In this document: piece by piece, positions 26,408 through 35,824 of the stretch
Layout: each line of letters opens with the position of its first letter
Position numbering within the stretch: the first letter of the stretch is position 1
From: Desulfobulbus alkaliphilus
Lineage (GTDB): Bacteria > Desulfobacterota > Desulfobulbia > Desulfobulbales > Desulfobulbaceae
DNA length: 64,000 nt
Direction of reading: 5' to 3'
NCBI RefSeq assembly: GCF_016918545.1
Contig: NZ_JAFFQC010000003.1
Span: 1 to 64,000, forward strand
The notes under the pieces: model-generated
Databases searched by the model: none
What the model saw: only the letters and a program-made list of their open reading frames with translations
Told to the model about the DNA's origin: nothing
Program-made: the position numbers and the translations under genes

Positions 26408-26773
26408 CTAGAACTGCAGCCCGCCTTCGCGGGCACCATCGGAAAGGGCTTTCACTCTTCCATGGTACAGGTTTCCACCACGATCAAATACAACTTTTTC
26501 AATCCCGGCGGCTTTCGCTTTTTGAGCGACAAGGCTGCCGACCTTTTTCGCTTGTTCGCATTTCCCCTTGAGATCGGTGCCATCAAAGTCCTTATCCCCG
26601 GATGACATGGCAACGAGGGTCCTTCCTTTGGTGTCGTCGATAATCTGGACGTATATATACCGGTTGCTCCGGTACACCCTCATACGCGGCCGTTCTGCAG
26701 TCCCGAAAATTTTGGTGCGGATACGTTGGACCCGTTTACTGCGGGCGGCAAGTTTTGACTGTGTTTTCGACAT
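26408..26773 (-). CDS. rplR: 50S ribosomal protein L18
   Basis: 121 residues. Binds 5S rRNA with L5. Seen: [37 protein letters not shown] in pieces ([20 protein letters not shown]), [12 protein letters not shown], and the C-terminal [27 protein letters not shown]. It is placed between rplF and rpsE. Confidence 0.97.
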   Translation of the reverse strand: MSKTQSKLAARSKRVQRIRTKIFGTAERPRMRVYRSNRYIYVQIIDDTKGRTLVAMSSGDKDFDGTDLKGKCEQAKKVGSLVAQKAKAAGIEKVVFDRGGNLYHGRVKALSDGAREGGLQF

Positions 26774-26806
26774 GATGCAATACTCTCAACAATAATCTCA
26801 ATTTAG

Positions 26807-27346
26807 TTACTTCCCGCCGGCTTTACCAACTTTACGTACGATACGTTCATTGAAGTACCGGATTCCCTTGCCCTTATAGGGTTCAGGTTTACGGATATCG
26901 CGAATTTGCGCGGCAACCAGACCAACCAGTTCTTTGTCAATCCCCTCAATGGTAATGGAATTGTCTTTCCCCACGGTGGCGGTAATGTTTGCCGGTAGTC
27001 TGTATTCAACAGGGCTTGAATACCCGACATTCAAGGTCAGCACGGAGCCGTTGACGGCGGCGCGATAGCCGACACCTTCGACTGCGAGCTTTTTGGTAAA
27101 TCCCTGATCAACACCCATGACCATGTTACTGATCAGGGATCTGGTCATTCCCCAGAAGGCCATCACTCTCTTACTGCTCCCCTTCGGTGAGCACAGCAGA
27201 GTGTTGTCATGCTCCTGCACTGTTATCTCCGGTCGAATACTCCGCTCGAGGGAGCCTTTCGCGCTACTGACCTTAATTGTCGTTCCCTGTATTTCGACCT
27301 TCACTCCAGGGGGGACGGGAATTGGCTGCTTGCCTATTCTGGACAT
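26807..27346 (-). CDS. rplF: 50S ribosomal protein L6
   Basis: 179 residues from ATG 27346 (MSRIGKQPIPVPPGVKVEI), with AAGGAG eight bases upstream; a seven-residue longer frame is rejected. Two homologous domains. The C-terminal signature YKGKGIRYFNERIVRKVGKAGG is present. L6 lies near the factor-binding site of 50S. Confidence 0.97.
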   Translation of the reverse strand: MSRIGKQPIPVPPGVKVEIQGTTIKVSSAKGSLERSIRPEITVQEHDNTLLCSPKGSSKRVMAFWGMTRSLISNMVMGVDQGFTKKLAVEGVGYRAAVNGSVLTLNVGYSSPVEYRLPANITATVGKDNSITIEGIDKELVGLVAAQIRDIRKPEPYKGKGIRYFNERIVRKVGKAGGK

Positions 27347-27378
27347 GAAAATTCTCCTTGATATCAATGACCGGACAG

Positions 27379-27777
27379 TTACCAGACTTCGCAGAGCAGT
27401 TCACCGCCGATGTTCTGCTGGCGTGCCTGTCTGTCGGTAATGACGCCCTGCGAGGTTGACAGAATGGCTATACCGAGTCCACTCAACACCTTAGGTATAT
27501 TGGTACTTCGTTTATACTGGCGAAGACCGGGCTTGCTGATCCTGCGCAACCCGGTAATGACCTGCTCATTGTTGGGCCCGTACTTTAACTCAAGTTTTAA
27601 CGTACCCTGAGGTCCTTGCTGGATGATGTGATAATTCGCTATATATCCCTCTTCCACGAGAACTTTGGCGACGTTGACCTTCAGCTTGGACAACGGCATT
27701 TCAACGACGGGGAAGTACGCTCTTGTTGCATTTCTGATTCGAGTCAGCATATCAGCCAACGGATCATTCATGGACAT
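27379..27777 (-). CDS. rpsH: 30S ribosomal protein S8
   Basis: 132 residues. Central-domain 16S rRNA binder and, in E. coli, the translational repressor of the spc operon at rplE. Signatures: [34 protein letters not shown], and the C-terminal [29 protein letters not shown]. ATG 27777 has GAGGA seven bases upstream; a second ATG two codons later is also possible. Confidence 0.97.
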   Translation of the reverse strand: [132 protein letters not shown]

Positions 27778-27848
27778 CGATTATTCCTCAATTATGTGCG
27801 AAGATGATATCAACAAGCTGTGCAAAGCTGTTCAGCGAACAGTGTCGT

Positions 27849-28034
27849 TTACCAACTCGACTTGGTTACGCCGGTGATTTCACCCTGCGATGCCAATTTG
27901 CGAAAACACAGGCGGCAAATTCCGAATTTTCTATAAAATGCTCTGGCTCTTCCACACAAGGGACAGCGGTTGTACGCTCGAACCGAAAATTTCTGTTGAC
28001 GTCCTGCCTTGGCAATAAGTGATTTTTTTGCCAC
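27849..28034 (-). CDS. rpsN: 30S ribosomal protein S14, type Z (zinc-binding)
   Basis: 61 residues, the short zinc-containing form. Zinc ligands Cys24, Cys27, Cys40 and Cys43 ([21 protein letters not shown]), ending [11 protein letters not shown]-type [16 protein letters not shown]. It lies between rplE and rpsH. The long zinc-free E. coli-type S14 is not seen in this window. Confidence 0.97.
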   Translation of the reverse strand: MAKKSLIAKAGRQQKFSVRAYNRCPLCGRARAFYRKFGICRLCFRKLASQGEITGVTKSSW

Positions 28035-28077
28035 AGCATCCTCCTAAAGATATAGAAATATTGATGGGGAGTCGGAT

Positions 28078-28620
28078 TTATTTTTTCCTGAAGGGCATGC
28101 CGATAGCCTCCAGTAAGGTATGAGCTGCTGCATCAGTTTTAGCGGTGGTAACTATGGTGATGTTGAGACCACGTATCTGATCGACCTTATCGTAATCAAT
28201 TTCAGGGAAAATGATATGTTCGGTAATCCCCATGGAAAAATTACCCCGACCATCAAATCCTTTTGCGCTGACACCTCGGAAATCTCTGACGCGGGGCAGG
28301 GCAACATTGATCAGTTTCGACAGGAAGTCATACATTTTCTTACTGCGTAAAGTCACCCTGCTTCCAATGGGCATACCGGCACGCAATTTAAAGGTAGCAA
28401 TGGATTTCTTTGCCTTGGTCATCACGGCTTTCTGCCCGGATATAGCTGTAAGCTCTTCAATGGCCTTATCAATGATTTTTGGATTCTGGACTGCTTCACC
28501 CAGGCCCATGTTAAGAACTATCTTCTCAATTTTGGGGATATCCATCACATTGGTGATACCGAGCTGTTGTTGCAACTTACCCTTCAATTCCTTTTCGTAC
28601 TGTTCCTTTAATGTGCCCAT
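28078..28620 (-). CDS. rplE: 50S ribosomal protein L5
   Basis: 180 residues from ATG 28620 ([12 protein letters not shown]). Binds 5S rRNA and contacts S13 across the subunit interface. Signatures: [49 protein letters not shown]-type [12 protein letters not shown] and [20 protein letters not shown]. The frame runs on to 28677 into rplX, but GGAG at the correct spacing supports 28620 (an ATG one codon earlier, 28623, is the alternative). Confidence 0.95.
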   Translation of the reverse strand: MGTLKEQYEKELKGKLQQQLGITNVMDIPKIEKIVLNMGLGEAVQNPKIIDKAIEELTAISGQKAVMTKAKKSIATFKLRAGMPIGSRVTLRSKKMYDFLSKLINVALPRVRDFRGVSAKGFDGRGNFSMGITEHIIFPEIDYDKVDQIRGLNITIVTTAKTDAAAHTLLEAIGMPFRKK

Positions 28621-28646
28621 CATATACTCCGTAACCTGCTGGATAC

Positions 28647-28982
28647 CTATTTGGATGTTAGTATAGTCGCCTGACATTTTTTGCAGGTTCTCGTCTTGGT
28701 ACCATCTTCAAGAATTGTTTTTCCTGTTCGTACCGTCTCAGCGCATTCAGGACATACCAGTTTGATATTGGAAAGATGAATTGCAGCTTCCTTGTCGATG
28801 ATTGAACCGGCTTTGGTTGCATCTTTGGCTTTCTGGTGCCGTTTGACCATATTGATCCGTTCGACGACAACACGATTATTTTCTCTGTCAATCTTAAGGA
28901 TTTTGCCGACCCGACCCTTGTCTTTACCGGCAATAACTTCGACTTTATCGTTCACTCTGAATTTTGTATGTCCTTGACGCAT
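28647..28982 (-). CDS. rplX: 50S ribosomal protein L24 with C-terminal zinc ribbon
   Basis: 111 residues. Early 50S assembly initiator. The KOW part is [20 protein letters not shown], then [16 protein letters not shown]. The C-terminal half has CxxC pairs Cys77/Cys80 and Cys100/Cys103 (CPECAET..CKKC), a zinc ribbon present in many bacteria but absent from E. coli L24. Confidence 0.96.
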   Translation of the reverse strand: MRQGHTKFRVNDKVEVIAGKDKGRVGKILKIDRENNRVVVERINMVKRHQKAKDATKAGSIIDKEAAIHLSNIKLVCPECAETVRTGKTILEDGTKTRTCKKCQATILTSK

Positions 28983-29016
28983 TGCAGTTCCTCGTCTTTA
29001 AATAAGACCCGACGGA

Positions 29017-29385
29017 TTATAAGACTTCAGGGGCAAGGGAAATAATTTTCATGAATCCCAGGGTACGTAGTTCTCGTGCAACCGGTCCAAAAATTCGCGT
29101 ACCGATTGGATCACCGCCTCCGGTAAGAAGCACAGCCGCATTGTCATCGAATTTGACCGTTGTGTCTTCCGGACGACGTAATGATTTGGCCGTTCGAACC
29201 ACGACGGCATCAAGGACGTCTCCCTTCTTCACCTTGGCATGAGGGATAGCCTCTTTCACTGTCACAACAATGATGTCGCCAATACCGGCATATCGTTTAC
29301 GGGTACCACCCAACACTCGTATACAGAGTACTTTCTTTGCCCCGGAATTATCGGCGACATTTAACATGGTTTCAGTTTGGATCAT
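29017..29385 (-). CDS. rplN: 50S ribosomal protein L14
   Basis: 122 residues, standard length. Beta-barrel protein near the factor-binding region and inter-subunit bridge B8. Signatures: [27 protein letters not shown] in parts ([20 protein letters not shown]), [22 protein letters not shown], and [28 protein letters not shown] in parts. Between rpsQ and rplX. Confidence 0.98.
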   Translation of the reverse strand: MIQTETMLNVADNSGAKKVLCIRVLGGTRKRYAGIGDIIVVTVKEAIPHAKVKKGDVLDAVVVRTAKSLRRPEDTTVKFDDNAAVLLTGGGDPIGTRIFGPVARELRTLGFMKIISLAPEVL

Positions 29386-29446
29386 GACCTCACCCGCTTA
29401 GTATCTGATTTCCTAATTCCAAAATTTTGTCACAGCCATGCAGAGA

Positions 29447-29701
29447 TCAAACAGCTCTCTGGATGATTGACCGTAACAGCCATCGTTTTCTCCTGGACAG
29501 CGGTCTGCATTCTTCAATAAGGACGAGGTCTCCAATCTGACATTCATTGGCAGCATCATGGGCCATGTACTTCACCTGTTGCCGGATGAATTTACCGTAG
29601 AGTTTATGTGGGAATTTTCTTTCCACGGCGACGACTATAGTTTTATCCATCTTATTGCTGACGACAGCACCTTGGCGAATTTTTTTTACATTAGCACTCA
29701 T
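29447..29701 (-). CDS. rpsQ: 30S ribosomal protein S17
   Basis: 84 residues, OB fold binding helix 11 of 16S rRNA. Signature: [22 protein letters not shown], then [35 protein letters not shown]. It lies between rpmC and rplN with 34 bases to rpmC. Confidence 0.97.
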   Translation of the reverse strand: MSANVKKIRQGAVVSNKMDKTIVVAVERKFPHKLYGKFIRQQVKYMAHDAANECQIGDLVLIEECRPLSRRKRWLLRSIIQRAV

Positions 29702-29735
29702 CTCATAATCCTTTTGTAATGAAAAATAAGGAATT

Positions 29736-29924
29736 TCAGCTTAATTTTTCTGTCAAAATTGTCTGAATCTTAGCAATATCCTTCCTTAATTGGGCCAATT
29801 TTGCTGGATTTTCAAGCTGACGAATGCCATGTTGAAATCGTAATTTGAAGAGATCTTCTCTGGTATCCAGGTCCTTTTTCCGCAGATCTTCAACTGATAA
29901 ATTTCGCAGGTCTTTTGCTTTCAT
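29736..29924 (-). CDS. rpmC: 50S ribosomal protein L29
   Basis: 62 residues, a helical hairpin at the tunnel exit near the SRP/trigger-factor docking site. Signature: [17 protein letters not shown], then [31 protein letters not shown]. Its ATG overlaps the stop of rplP by four bases. Confidence 0.96.
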   Translation of the reverse strand: MKAKDLRNLSVEDLRKKDLDTREDLFKLRFQHGIRQLENPAKLAQLRKDIAKIQTILTEKLS

Positions 29925-30337
29925 ATCGTATTGCTCTTGCAGACTACTGTCGTGGGGAAGGGAAGTTTAAAGCTGGCAAGGCGCAATGCCTCGACCGCAA
30001 GTTCTTCCGGTATACCTTTTAATTCGTATAACACGCGCCCAGGTCGAATGGTTGCAACCCAATACTCGGGCGACCCTTTCCCTTTTCCCATCCTGGTTTC
30101 AGCAGGTTTTTTGGTGATAGGTTTATCTGGGAAAACGCGAATCCATAATTTACCGCCACGTTTGATCTTTCTGTTGATGGCTATACGGGCGGCCTCAATC
30201 TGTTGAGCAGTCATGCGTCCGCATCCTACAGCTTTGAGAGCGTAATCTCCAAAAGAGATGTCCGATCCGCGCAGTGCTTCTCCGCGCATCCGCCCTTTAA
30301 ATTGTTTTCGATGTTTTACCTTACGAGGACTTAACAT
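29921..30337 (-). CDS. rplP: 50S ribosomal protein L16
   Basis: 138 residues. Organises the A-site and peptidyl-transferase region. Signatures: [34 protein letters not shown]-type [45 protein letters not shown] and [18 protein letters not shown] (each under the family norm). Overlaps rpmC by ATGA. Confidence 0.98.
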   Translation of the reverse strand: MLSPRKVKHRKQFKGRMRGEALRGSDISFGDYALKAVGCGRMTAQQIEAARIAINRKIKRGGKLWIRVFPDKPITKKPAETRMGKGKGSPEYWVATIRPGRVLYELKGIPEELAVEALRLASFKLPFPTTVVCKSNTI

Positions 30338-30360
30338 TGTATCGTACCTTTAGTGGAATA

Positions 30361-31029
30361 TCATGTCGTGCTTGGCACCGCCTGCTCGGCCGCAATCTGA
30401 GCATCAGCCAGCACTTCTCCTTTGAAAATCCAGACTTTCACCCCAATGATGCCATAGGTTGTCTTCGCTTCAGCAGTGCCATAGTCAATGTCGGCGCGGA
30501 GGGTATGCAGAGGAATTCTTCCCTCTTTAAACCACTCGGTTCGCGACATTTCCGCTCCCCCAAGACGTCCGGAACAGGATATTTTAATTCCTTGAACTCC
30601 AAATCGTAAGGCAGAGTTGATTGATTTTTTCATGGCACGCCTGAAAGCAATCCGGCGCTCGAGCTGGGTTGCTATATTCTCAGCGACCAGCTGTGCATCA
30701 GCTTCTGGCCGGCGCACCTCTTGGATATCGATAAAGCAGGTTCGCTTGAATTGATTTTCAAGATCTTTTTTCAGACCTTCTATCTCGGTTCCTTTTTTTC
30801 CAATGACAATGCCAGGACGTGCGGTAAAGAGTTTAATTTTTACCTTTTCTCCAGTCCTTTCAATGACAATCCTGGATATTCCGGCGTGATACAGCCGCTT
30901 CTTAAGGAATTTTCGAATAAGTTGATCCTGATAGAGATTCTCAGCATAATCCTTATCCGCATACCAGATAGATTCCCAGGATCGCGTAATGTTAAGACGC
31001 AGCCCAATAGGATTGACTTTTTGTCCCAA
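30361..31029 (-). CDS. rpsC: 30S ribosomal protein S3
   Basis: 222 residues. KH-domain protein at the mRNA entry tunnel. Signatures: [40 protein letters not shown] (the KH GxxG loop), [40 protein letters not shown] and [21 protein letters not shown] in parts. Between rplV and rplP. Confidence 0.98.
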   Translation of the reverse strand: MGQKVNPIGLRLNITRSWESIWYADKDYAENLYQDQLIRKFLKKRLYHAGISRIVIERTGEKVKIKLFTARPGIVIGKKGTEIEGLKKDLENQFKRTCFIDIQEVRRPEADAQLVAENIATQLERRIAFRRAMKKSINSALRFGVQGIKISCSGRLGGAEMSRTEWFKEGRIPLHTLRADIDYGTAEAKTTYGIIGVKVWIFKGEVLADAQIAAEQAVPSTT

Positions 31030-31088
31030 GATTGTCCTCCGTTTCCTCTGCTAGTTTTTCAATGAAAATCTGTTCAATTCAATTGCGA

Positions 31089-31421
31089 TCAGGCTTCGTC
31101 AACGATGACCGTTATGTGACTGGTCCGCTTTAATATACGTGTTGCCCTCCCCATGGCGCGTGGACTGAAACGCTTCAGCATGGGCCCCCCGTCAATGTAT
31201 ATTTTTTTGACATAGAGGGAATCGACATCGACGGAGGTCGTCTGGTCTGCGTTTGCCACTGCGGACTCCAGTACTTTCCGGATGATTCGAGCAGCTTTTT
31301 TGGGCATGAAGCGCAAGGTCGTCACTGCCTGATCTGCTTTCATACCGCGAATGATATCGGCAACCAGTCGGGCTTTCTGTGGTGAAATGCGAATGTATTT
31401 GGCGACGGCTTTGGTTTCCAT
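31089..31421 (-). CDS. rplV: 50S ribosomal protein L22
   Basis: 110 residues from ATG 31421 ([20 protein letters not shown]) with GAGGAG about seven bases upstream; a TTG five codons earlier overlaps that site and is rejected. Its hairpin lines the exit tunnel, a macrolide-resistance hotspot; the loop region [19 protein letters not shown] looks ordinary. Confidence 0.96.
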   Translation of the reverse strand: METKAVAKYIRISPQKARLVADIIRGMKADQAVTTLRFMPKKAARIIRKVLESAVANADQTTSVDVDSLYVKKIYIDGGPMLKRFSPRAMGRATRILKRTSHITVIVDEA

Positions 31422-31465
31422 CGTGTTACTCCTCAATTGGGCTTGCTCAAATTACCAGCTTGATC

Positions 31466-31738
31466 CTATCGACCTTTTTTATCGGAGGCATGCCCATAAT
31501 ATGTTCGAGTTGGCGAAAATTCACCGAGCTTATGCCCGACCATGTTTTCGGTCACATACACAGGTATGAATTTATTACCGTTGTGAACGGCAAAAGTCAG
31601 GCCGACCATATCCGGCAATATGTCTGAACGTCGCGACCAGGTCTTAATGACCTTGCGTGACCCGGTATTCTGCGCTTCTTCGACTTTTTTCAGCAAATGA
31701 CTATCAACGAAAGGTCCTTTTTTTACGGAACGGGACAT
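31466..31738 (-). CDS. rpsS: 30S ribosomal protein S19
   Basis: 90 residues. Head protein near the A site. Signatures: [62 protein letters not shown] in parts and the tail [14 protein letters not shown]. Normal position between rplB and rplV. Confidence 0.98.
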   Translation of the reverse strand: MSRSVKKGPFVDSHLLKKVEEAQNTGSRKVIKTWSRRSDILPDMVGLTFAVHNGNKFIPVYVTENMVGHKLGEFSPTRTYYGHASDKKGR

Positions 31739-31755
31739 AGTAACTACTCCTGTTG

Positions 31756-32577
31756 TTATTTCCGTTTATTGACAATATCACGGTCGGAGGCCTTGCGTTT
31801 TCTGGTCTTGAATCCCTTGGCAGGCATTCCCCAGGGTGAGCATGGATGTCGTCCACCGGAACTTTTTCCTTCACCACCACCCATGGGGTGGTCAACGGGG
31901 TTCATGGCGACACCACGAACAGACGGCCTGATCCCCTTCCATCTGGCCCGTCCAGCCTTGCCAAGTTTCTGGCTGGCATGTTCGGGGTTACCGACTTGAC
32001 CGATACACGCTCGACAGTCTTTGTGAAAGCGACGAACTTCACCGGATGGTAATTTAACCAGGACTTGATGTCCATCTTTGGCCATCAACTGGGCAGAAGC
32101 TCCGGCGGATCGAACCATCTGAGCTCCTTTACCGATTTTCATTTCGATATTATGAATAACTGTTCCCAGTGGGATATTGATCATCGGCAGACAGTTTCCC
32201 AGTTTGATGTCGGCATTGGCACCAGACAGGACCGTGTCACCGACTGCAATGCCGTTGGGAGCGAGAATGTAGGCTTTTTCACCATCAGCATAGATCAACA
32301 ACGCGAGATTTGCCGACCTGTTAGGATCGTATTCAATGGCGGTGACTTTTGCCGGGATTTCAGTTTTGCTTCTTTTCCAATCGATAATCCGATATTTCCG
32401 CTTATGACCACCGCCCCGATGTCGCACGGTTATGCGGCCATAGACGTTTCGACCGCCGCTTTTTTTCAAGGGAGCGAGCAGATTCTTTTCAGGAGCTTTA
32501 TCAGATATGATGTCCTGGTGGACAGATACATGATGCCGTTTACCAGGTGATGTCGGTTTGTGAATTTTTATAGACAT
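31756..32577 (-). CDS. rplB: 50S ribosomal protein L2
   Basis: 273 residues. Primary 23S rRNA binder required for peptidyl-transferase assembly. Signatures: [39 protein letters not shown], and the C-terminal [20 protein letters not shown] containing the conserved His of the catalytic-region loop, then [19 protein letters not shown]. Normal length and position between rplW and rpsS. Confidence 0.98.
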   Translation of the reverse strand: MSIKIHKPTSPGKRHHVSVHQDIISDKAPEKNLLAPLKKSGGRNVYGRITVRHRGGGHKRKYRIIDWKRSKTEIPAKVTAIEYDPNRSANLALLIYADGEKAYILAPNGIAVGDTVLSGANADIKLGNCLPMINIPLGTVIHNIEMKIGKGAQMVRSAGASAQLMAKDGHQVLVKLPSGEVRRFHKDCRACIGQVGNPEHASQKLGKAGRARWKGIRPSVRGVAMNPVDHPMGGGEGKSSGGRHPCSPWGMPAKGFKTRKRKASDRDIVNKRK

Positions 32578-32628
32578 GGTTATTCCTGTAATCTAGTCTC
32601 GTCAGAGGGCAATCAAAAATAAACAGGC

Positions 32629-32919
32629 TTAAAGCTCTTCAAGAAAATTAATTTTTCCTTCTGAAAGAGTGACATAGGCTTTTTTCCAATCACTGGTTTT
32701 TCCAGCAGAACGTATGCCGACTCTTTTCTGTTTTCCAGTCATGTTACAGACAGCTACTTTTGATACTTTGACCTGGAAAAGCTGTTCAACAGCCTTTTTG
32801 ATTTCAATTTTATTGGCCCTCGGGTCAACCTTGAGTACGACTTTGTCTTCTGTTTCCTGCAGACGGTTTCCCTTTTCAGTCAAACGTGGGCTCTTGATGA
32901 TGCTATAAATTTCTTTCAT
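32629..32919 (-). CDS. rplW: 50S ribosomal protein L23
   Basis: 96 residues. Exit-tunnel protein that docks trigger factor and SRP. Signature: SIIKSPRLTEKGNRLQETED, VDPRANKIEIKKAVEQLFQV, and the extended loop GKQKRVGIRSAGKTSDWKKAYV (in parts). Its ATG overlaps the rplD stop by four bases. Confidence 0.97.
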   Translation of the reverse strand: MKEIYSIIKSPRLTEKGNRLQETEDKVVLKVDPRANKIEIKKAVEQLFQVKVSKVAVCNMTGKQKRVGIRSAGKTSDWKKAYVTLSEGKINFLEEL

Positions 32920-33539
32920 ACCAGTAGCCTCTCTTCCAGCTTGGCCAGACTTGATTGCGCCAGCATTAATTTCGAATATTTGAGGATATCGTAGACGTTT
33001 AATCCAGCTACAGGCATAACCTTGAAACCCACTGCATTCTTGGCGGAAAGATACAGCTTCTCTTCCTTCTCACCGGTTATGATAAGGCAATTATCATAGG
33101 CGAAAGTATCCATGACTCGGATAAATTCCTTGGTTTTGATCTCAGGCAAGTCGAAAGAGTCAATAATGACCAGGTTACCCTCCTGACTGCGAGCACTTAA
33201 AGCCATCTTTAATGCCAGTCTCTTTACTTTTTTCGGTAGAGAGTAGCTGTAGTCGCGAGGCTTGGGGCCAAAAATTGTCCCTCCACCTCGCCATAGGGGC
33301 GAAGTTCTGCTGCCCGCTCTGGCACGACCGGTCCCCTTCTGCCGCCAGGGTTTTGCACCGCCCCCCCTGACTTCACCGCGGGTTTTCGTACTTGCAGTCC
33401 CCTGACGTTGATTGGCGCGTTGCATACAAACGACTTCATGCAGAATGCCAGTTTTGACTTCAACCGCAAACAGCGCATCATTGAGATTGACTTCGCCAAC
33501 CTTCTCGGCTCGAGTATTTAAGACATCACAAACTGCCAT
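32916..33539 (-). CDS. rplD: 50S ribosomal protein L4
   Basis: 207 residues. Tunnel protein whose long loop (QRQGTASTKTRGEVRGGGAK, PWRQKGTGRARAGS) is fully present. In E. coli L4 also attenuates and represses the S10 operon; here no S10 leader exists because rpsJ follows tuf by ten bases, so that control is not obviously conserved. Overlaps rplW by ATGA. Confidence 0.97.
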   Translation of the reverse strand: MAVCDVLNTRAEKVGEVNLNDALFAVEVKTGILHEVVCMQRANQRQGTASTKTRGEVRGGGAKPWRQKGTGRARAGSRTSPLWRGGGTIFGPKPRDYSYSLPKKVKRLALKMALSARSQEGNLVIIDSFDLPEIKTKEFIRVMDTFAYDNCLIITGEKEEKLYLSAKNAVGFKVMPVAGLNVYDILKYSKLMLAQSSLAKLEERLLV

Positions 33540-33568
33540 GTGTATCTCCTTAAAAGCAGTCCTGGTGG

Positions 33569-34201
33569 CTACGCTTTTGTATAAATATTGAGTAATCCAT
33601 TTTTAGCACCTGGTACGGAGCCACGAACAAGGACAACATTTTCTTCGTTACGAATATCGACAATTTTCAAGTTTTTCAGCGTGGTTGTATCATTGCCCAT
33701 TCGGCCAGGCATTTTTTTGCCTTTCATGACCCGTGATGGCCAGGCGCTACAGCCAATGGACCCGGGGGCGCGATGAAAATTTGATCCGTGCGAGGCTCGA
33801 CCACCTGAGAACCCATGTCGCTTTATGACCCCTTGAAATCCACGCCCCTTAGAACGTGCAGATATATCTACCGTGTCGCCAATGCCAAGAACTTCCTGAA
33901 CCGTGATTCGTTGTCCAACTTCAAAATCATCAGGATTATTGACCCGGAATTCTTTGATATGATAAAATCCTTGCCCACCGGACCGTTTGCAGTGCCCAAT
34001 CTCAGGTTTGGAGAGTCTCGATTGTTTTTTCTCCATAAATCCGATTTGGATAGCGTTATATCCTTCTTTTTGCACAGTCTTTTTCTGCAAAATGACACAC
34101 GGTCCGGCCTCGATGACGGTAACAGGTATAGACCTGCCGTTTTCATCGTAGACCCTGGTCATGCCAATTTTCCTACCTAATATTCCATTTGTTTTCGGCA
34201 T
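33569..34201 (-). CDS. rplC: 50S ribosomal protein L3
   Basis: 210 residues from ATG 34201 (MPKTNGILGRKIGMTRVYDE). Early 50S assembly protein reaching the peptidyl-transferase centre. The central GRGFQGVIKRHGFSGGRASH and SIGCSAWPSRVMKGKKMPGR are clear. The glutamine methylated by PrmB in E. coli (GQNQTPG) is absent, replaced in GCSAWPS, as in many bacteria. A nine-residue longer frame is rejected for lack of family similarity. Confidence 0.96.
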   Translation of the reverse strand: MPKTNGILGRKIGMTRVYDENGRSIPVTVIEAGPCVILQKKTVQKEGYNAIQIGFMEKKQSRLSKPEIGHCKRSGGQGFYHIKEFRVNNPDDFEVGQRITVQEVLGIGDTVDISARSKGRGFQGVIKRHGFSGGRASHGSNFHRAPGSIGCSAWPSRVMKGKKMPGRMGNDTTTLKNLKIVDIRNEENVVLVRGSVPGAKNGLLNIYTKA

Positions 34202-34279
34202 TTGTCTACCTAAACTCCATTTTGGCATTCATCGAATAAAGCTTCAGATCACTTGCCCTGCCACCCTGTCGGACGGTAA

Positions 34280-34594
34280 TCAGGGAAGTTTTATTTCCAC
34301 ATCTACTCCTGCGGAAAGCTCAAGTTTCATCAACGAGTCTATGGTCTGTTGAGTAGGTTCGAGTATATCAAGCAGACGTCGATGGGTCCGCATTTCAAAT
34401 TGCTCCCTGGACTTTTTGTCCACATGAGGTGAACGGAGTACGGTAAATCTGTTGGTACTGGTCGGTAAGGGGATGGGTCCCACTACCCGGGCTCCTGTTC
34501 GCCGCGCCGTGTCGACAATTTCCCTGGTTGATAAATCAAGCAGTTTGTGGTCGTAGCCCTTCAGTCTGATCCTTATTTTTTCTGTAGGAATCAT
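34280..34594 (-). CDS. rpsJ: 30S ribosomal protein S10
   Basis: 104 residues from ATG 34594 ([20 protein letters not shown]), with AGAGGA upstream. Also the NusE transcription antitermination factor partnering NusB, which is encoded at 63462-63881. Signatures: [40 protein letters not shown]. It starts only ten bases after the tuf stop, so it is cotranscribed with the str genes; longer frames run into tuf and are rejected. Confidence 0.97.
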   Translation of the reverse strand: MIPTEKIRIRLKGYDHKLLDLSTREIVDTARRTGARVVGPIPLPTSTNRFTVLRSPHVDKKSREQFEMRTHRRLLDILEPTQQTIDSLMKLELSAGVDVEIKLP

Positions 34595-34604
34595 GAATTT
34601 CCTC

Positions 34605-35795
34605 TTATTCAACAATTTCGCTGATAACGCCGGCACCGACCGTTCTTCCACCTTCCCGGATGGCAAAACGCAATCCGGCTTCCATTGCAATCGGCGTAAT
34701 CAGTTCACCGGTAATGTGAATGTTATCGCCAGGCATAACCATCTCCACACCTTCTTCCAGGGTGCAGACACCAGTTACGTCCGTGGTCCGGAAATAAAAC
34801 TGAGGACGGTAGCCATTGAAAAACGGGGTGTGACGACCACCTTCCTCCTTGGTCAGAATATAGGCCTCAGCTTTGAATTTCTTGTGAGGCTTGATCGAAC
34901 CGGGTTTTGCCAGGACCTGACCGCGAGCGATTTCTTCCCGCTTGATGCCGCGCAACAGGGCGCCGATATTATCGCCAGCCTGGCCTTCATCGAGCAGCTT
35001 ACGGAACATCTCCACCCCTGTGCAGACTGTCTTCACCGTGGGCCGGATACCAACGATTTCCACATCGTCGCCAACATGGACCACGCCCCGTTCAATCCGG
35101 CCGGTCGCAACCGTGCCGCGACCGGAAATGGAAAAGACATCTTCGACCGGCATCAAAAAGGGCTTGTCCACCGCCCGTTCAGGCTGGGGGATGTAACTGT
35201 CCACCGCTTCCAGCAGGCTCCAGATACACTGCGTCTTTTCAGCATCTTCCGGATACTCGAGAGCATGCAGGGCCGATCCCTGCACAATCGGAATATCGTC
35301 ACCCGGAAAATCATATTTGTCCAGCAGTTCGCGCAACTCCATCTCCACCAGCTCAATGAGCTCCGGATCATCAACCATGTCGCACTTATTCAGAAAAACC
35401 ACCATGGCCGGAACCCCCACCTGACGGGCCAGGAGGATATGCTCGCGGGTCTGAGGCATGGGTCCGTCGGTGGCCGCAACCACCAGAATGGCACCGTCCA
35501 TCTGAGCGGCTCCGGTGATCATGTTCTTAATATAATCCGCGTGACCGGGACAATCGACATGAGCGTAGTGCCTGTTCTCGGATTCATACTCGACATGGGC
35601 CGTCGCAATGGTGATACCACGCTCCTTCTCCTCCGGCGCCTTGTCGATCTCGCTGAAATCAGTGAATTTCGCCAGACCTTTAGTCGACAGAACACGAGTC
35701 ATCGCCGCTGTCAAGGTTGTCTTGCCATGATCAATGTGACCGATTGTTCCCACATTGACATGCGGCTTCTTCCGCTCAAATTTTTGCTTGGCCAT
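34605..35795 (-). CDS. tuf: Elongation factor Tu (copy 1, str operon)
   Basis: 396 residues. GTPase delivering aminoacyl-tRNA. G1 [12 protein letters not shown]2 region [15 protein letters not shown]3 DCPGHADY, G4 NKCDMVDD, G5 SALHALE. It differs from the second copy (51077-52267) at only two residues seen: IARGQV versus IVRGQV and the final EIVE versus EIIE. Located directly behind fusA and ten bases before rpsJ. The conserved Gln of elfamycin/kirromycin-sensitive EF-Tu was not assessed. Confidence 0.98.
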   Translation of the reverse strand: MAKQKFERKKPHVNVGTIGHIDHGKTTLTAAMTRVLSTKGLAKFTDFSEIDKAPEEKERGITIATAHVEYESENRHYAHVDCPGHADYIKNMITGAAQMDGAILVVAATDGPMPQTREHILLARQVGVPAMVVFLNKCDMVDDPELIELVEMELRELLDKYDFPGDDIPIVQGSALHALEYPEDAEKTQCIWSLLEAVDSYIPQPERAVDKPFLMPVEDVFSISGRGTVATGRIERGVVHVGDDVEIVGIRPTVKTVCTGVEMFRKLLDEGQAGDNIGALLRGIKREEIARGQVLAKPGSIKPHKKFKAEAYILTKEEGGRHTPFFNGYRPQFYFRTTDVTGVCTLEEGVEMVMPGDNIHITGELITPIAMEAGLRFAIREGGRTVGAGVISEIVE

Positions 35796-35824
35796 CTTGC
35801 GCTTCCTCTATCGAAGTGAACGTG

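Noticed and set aside
34593-35819. 408-codon open frame opposite tuf copy 1 (and a similar one opposite copy 2)
   Set aside because: It is the complement of a highly conserved, codon-biased gene; the two copies mirror the two tuf genes and show no protein features of their own.
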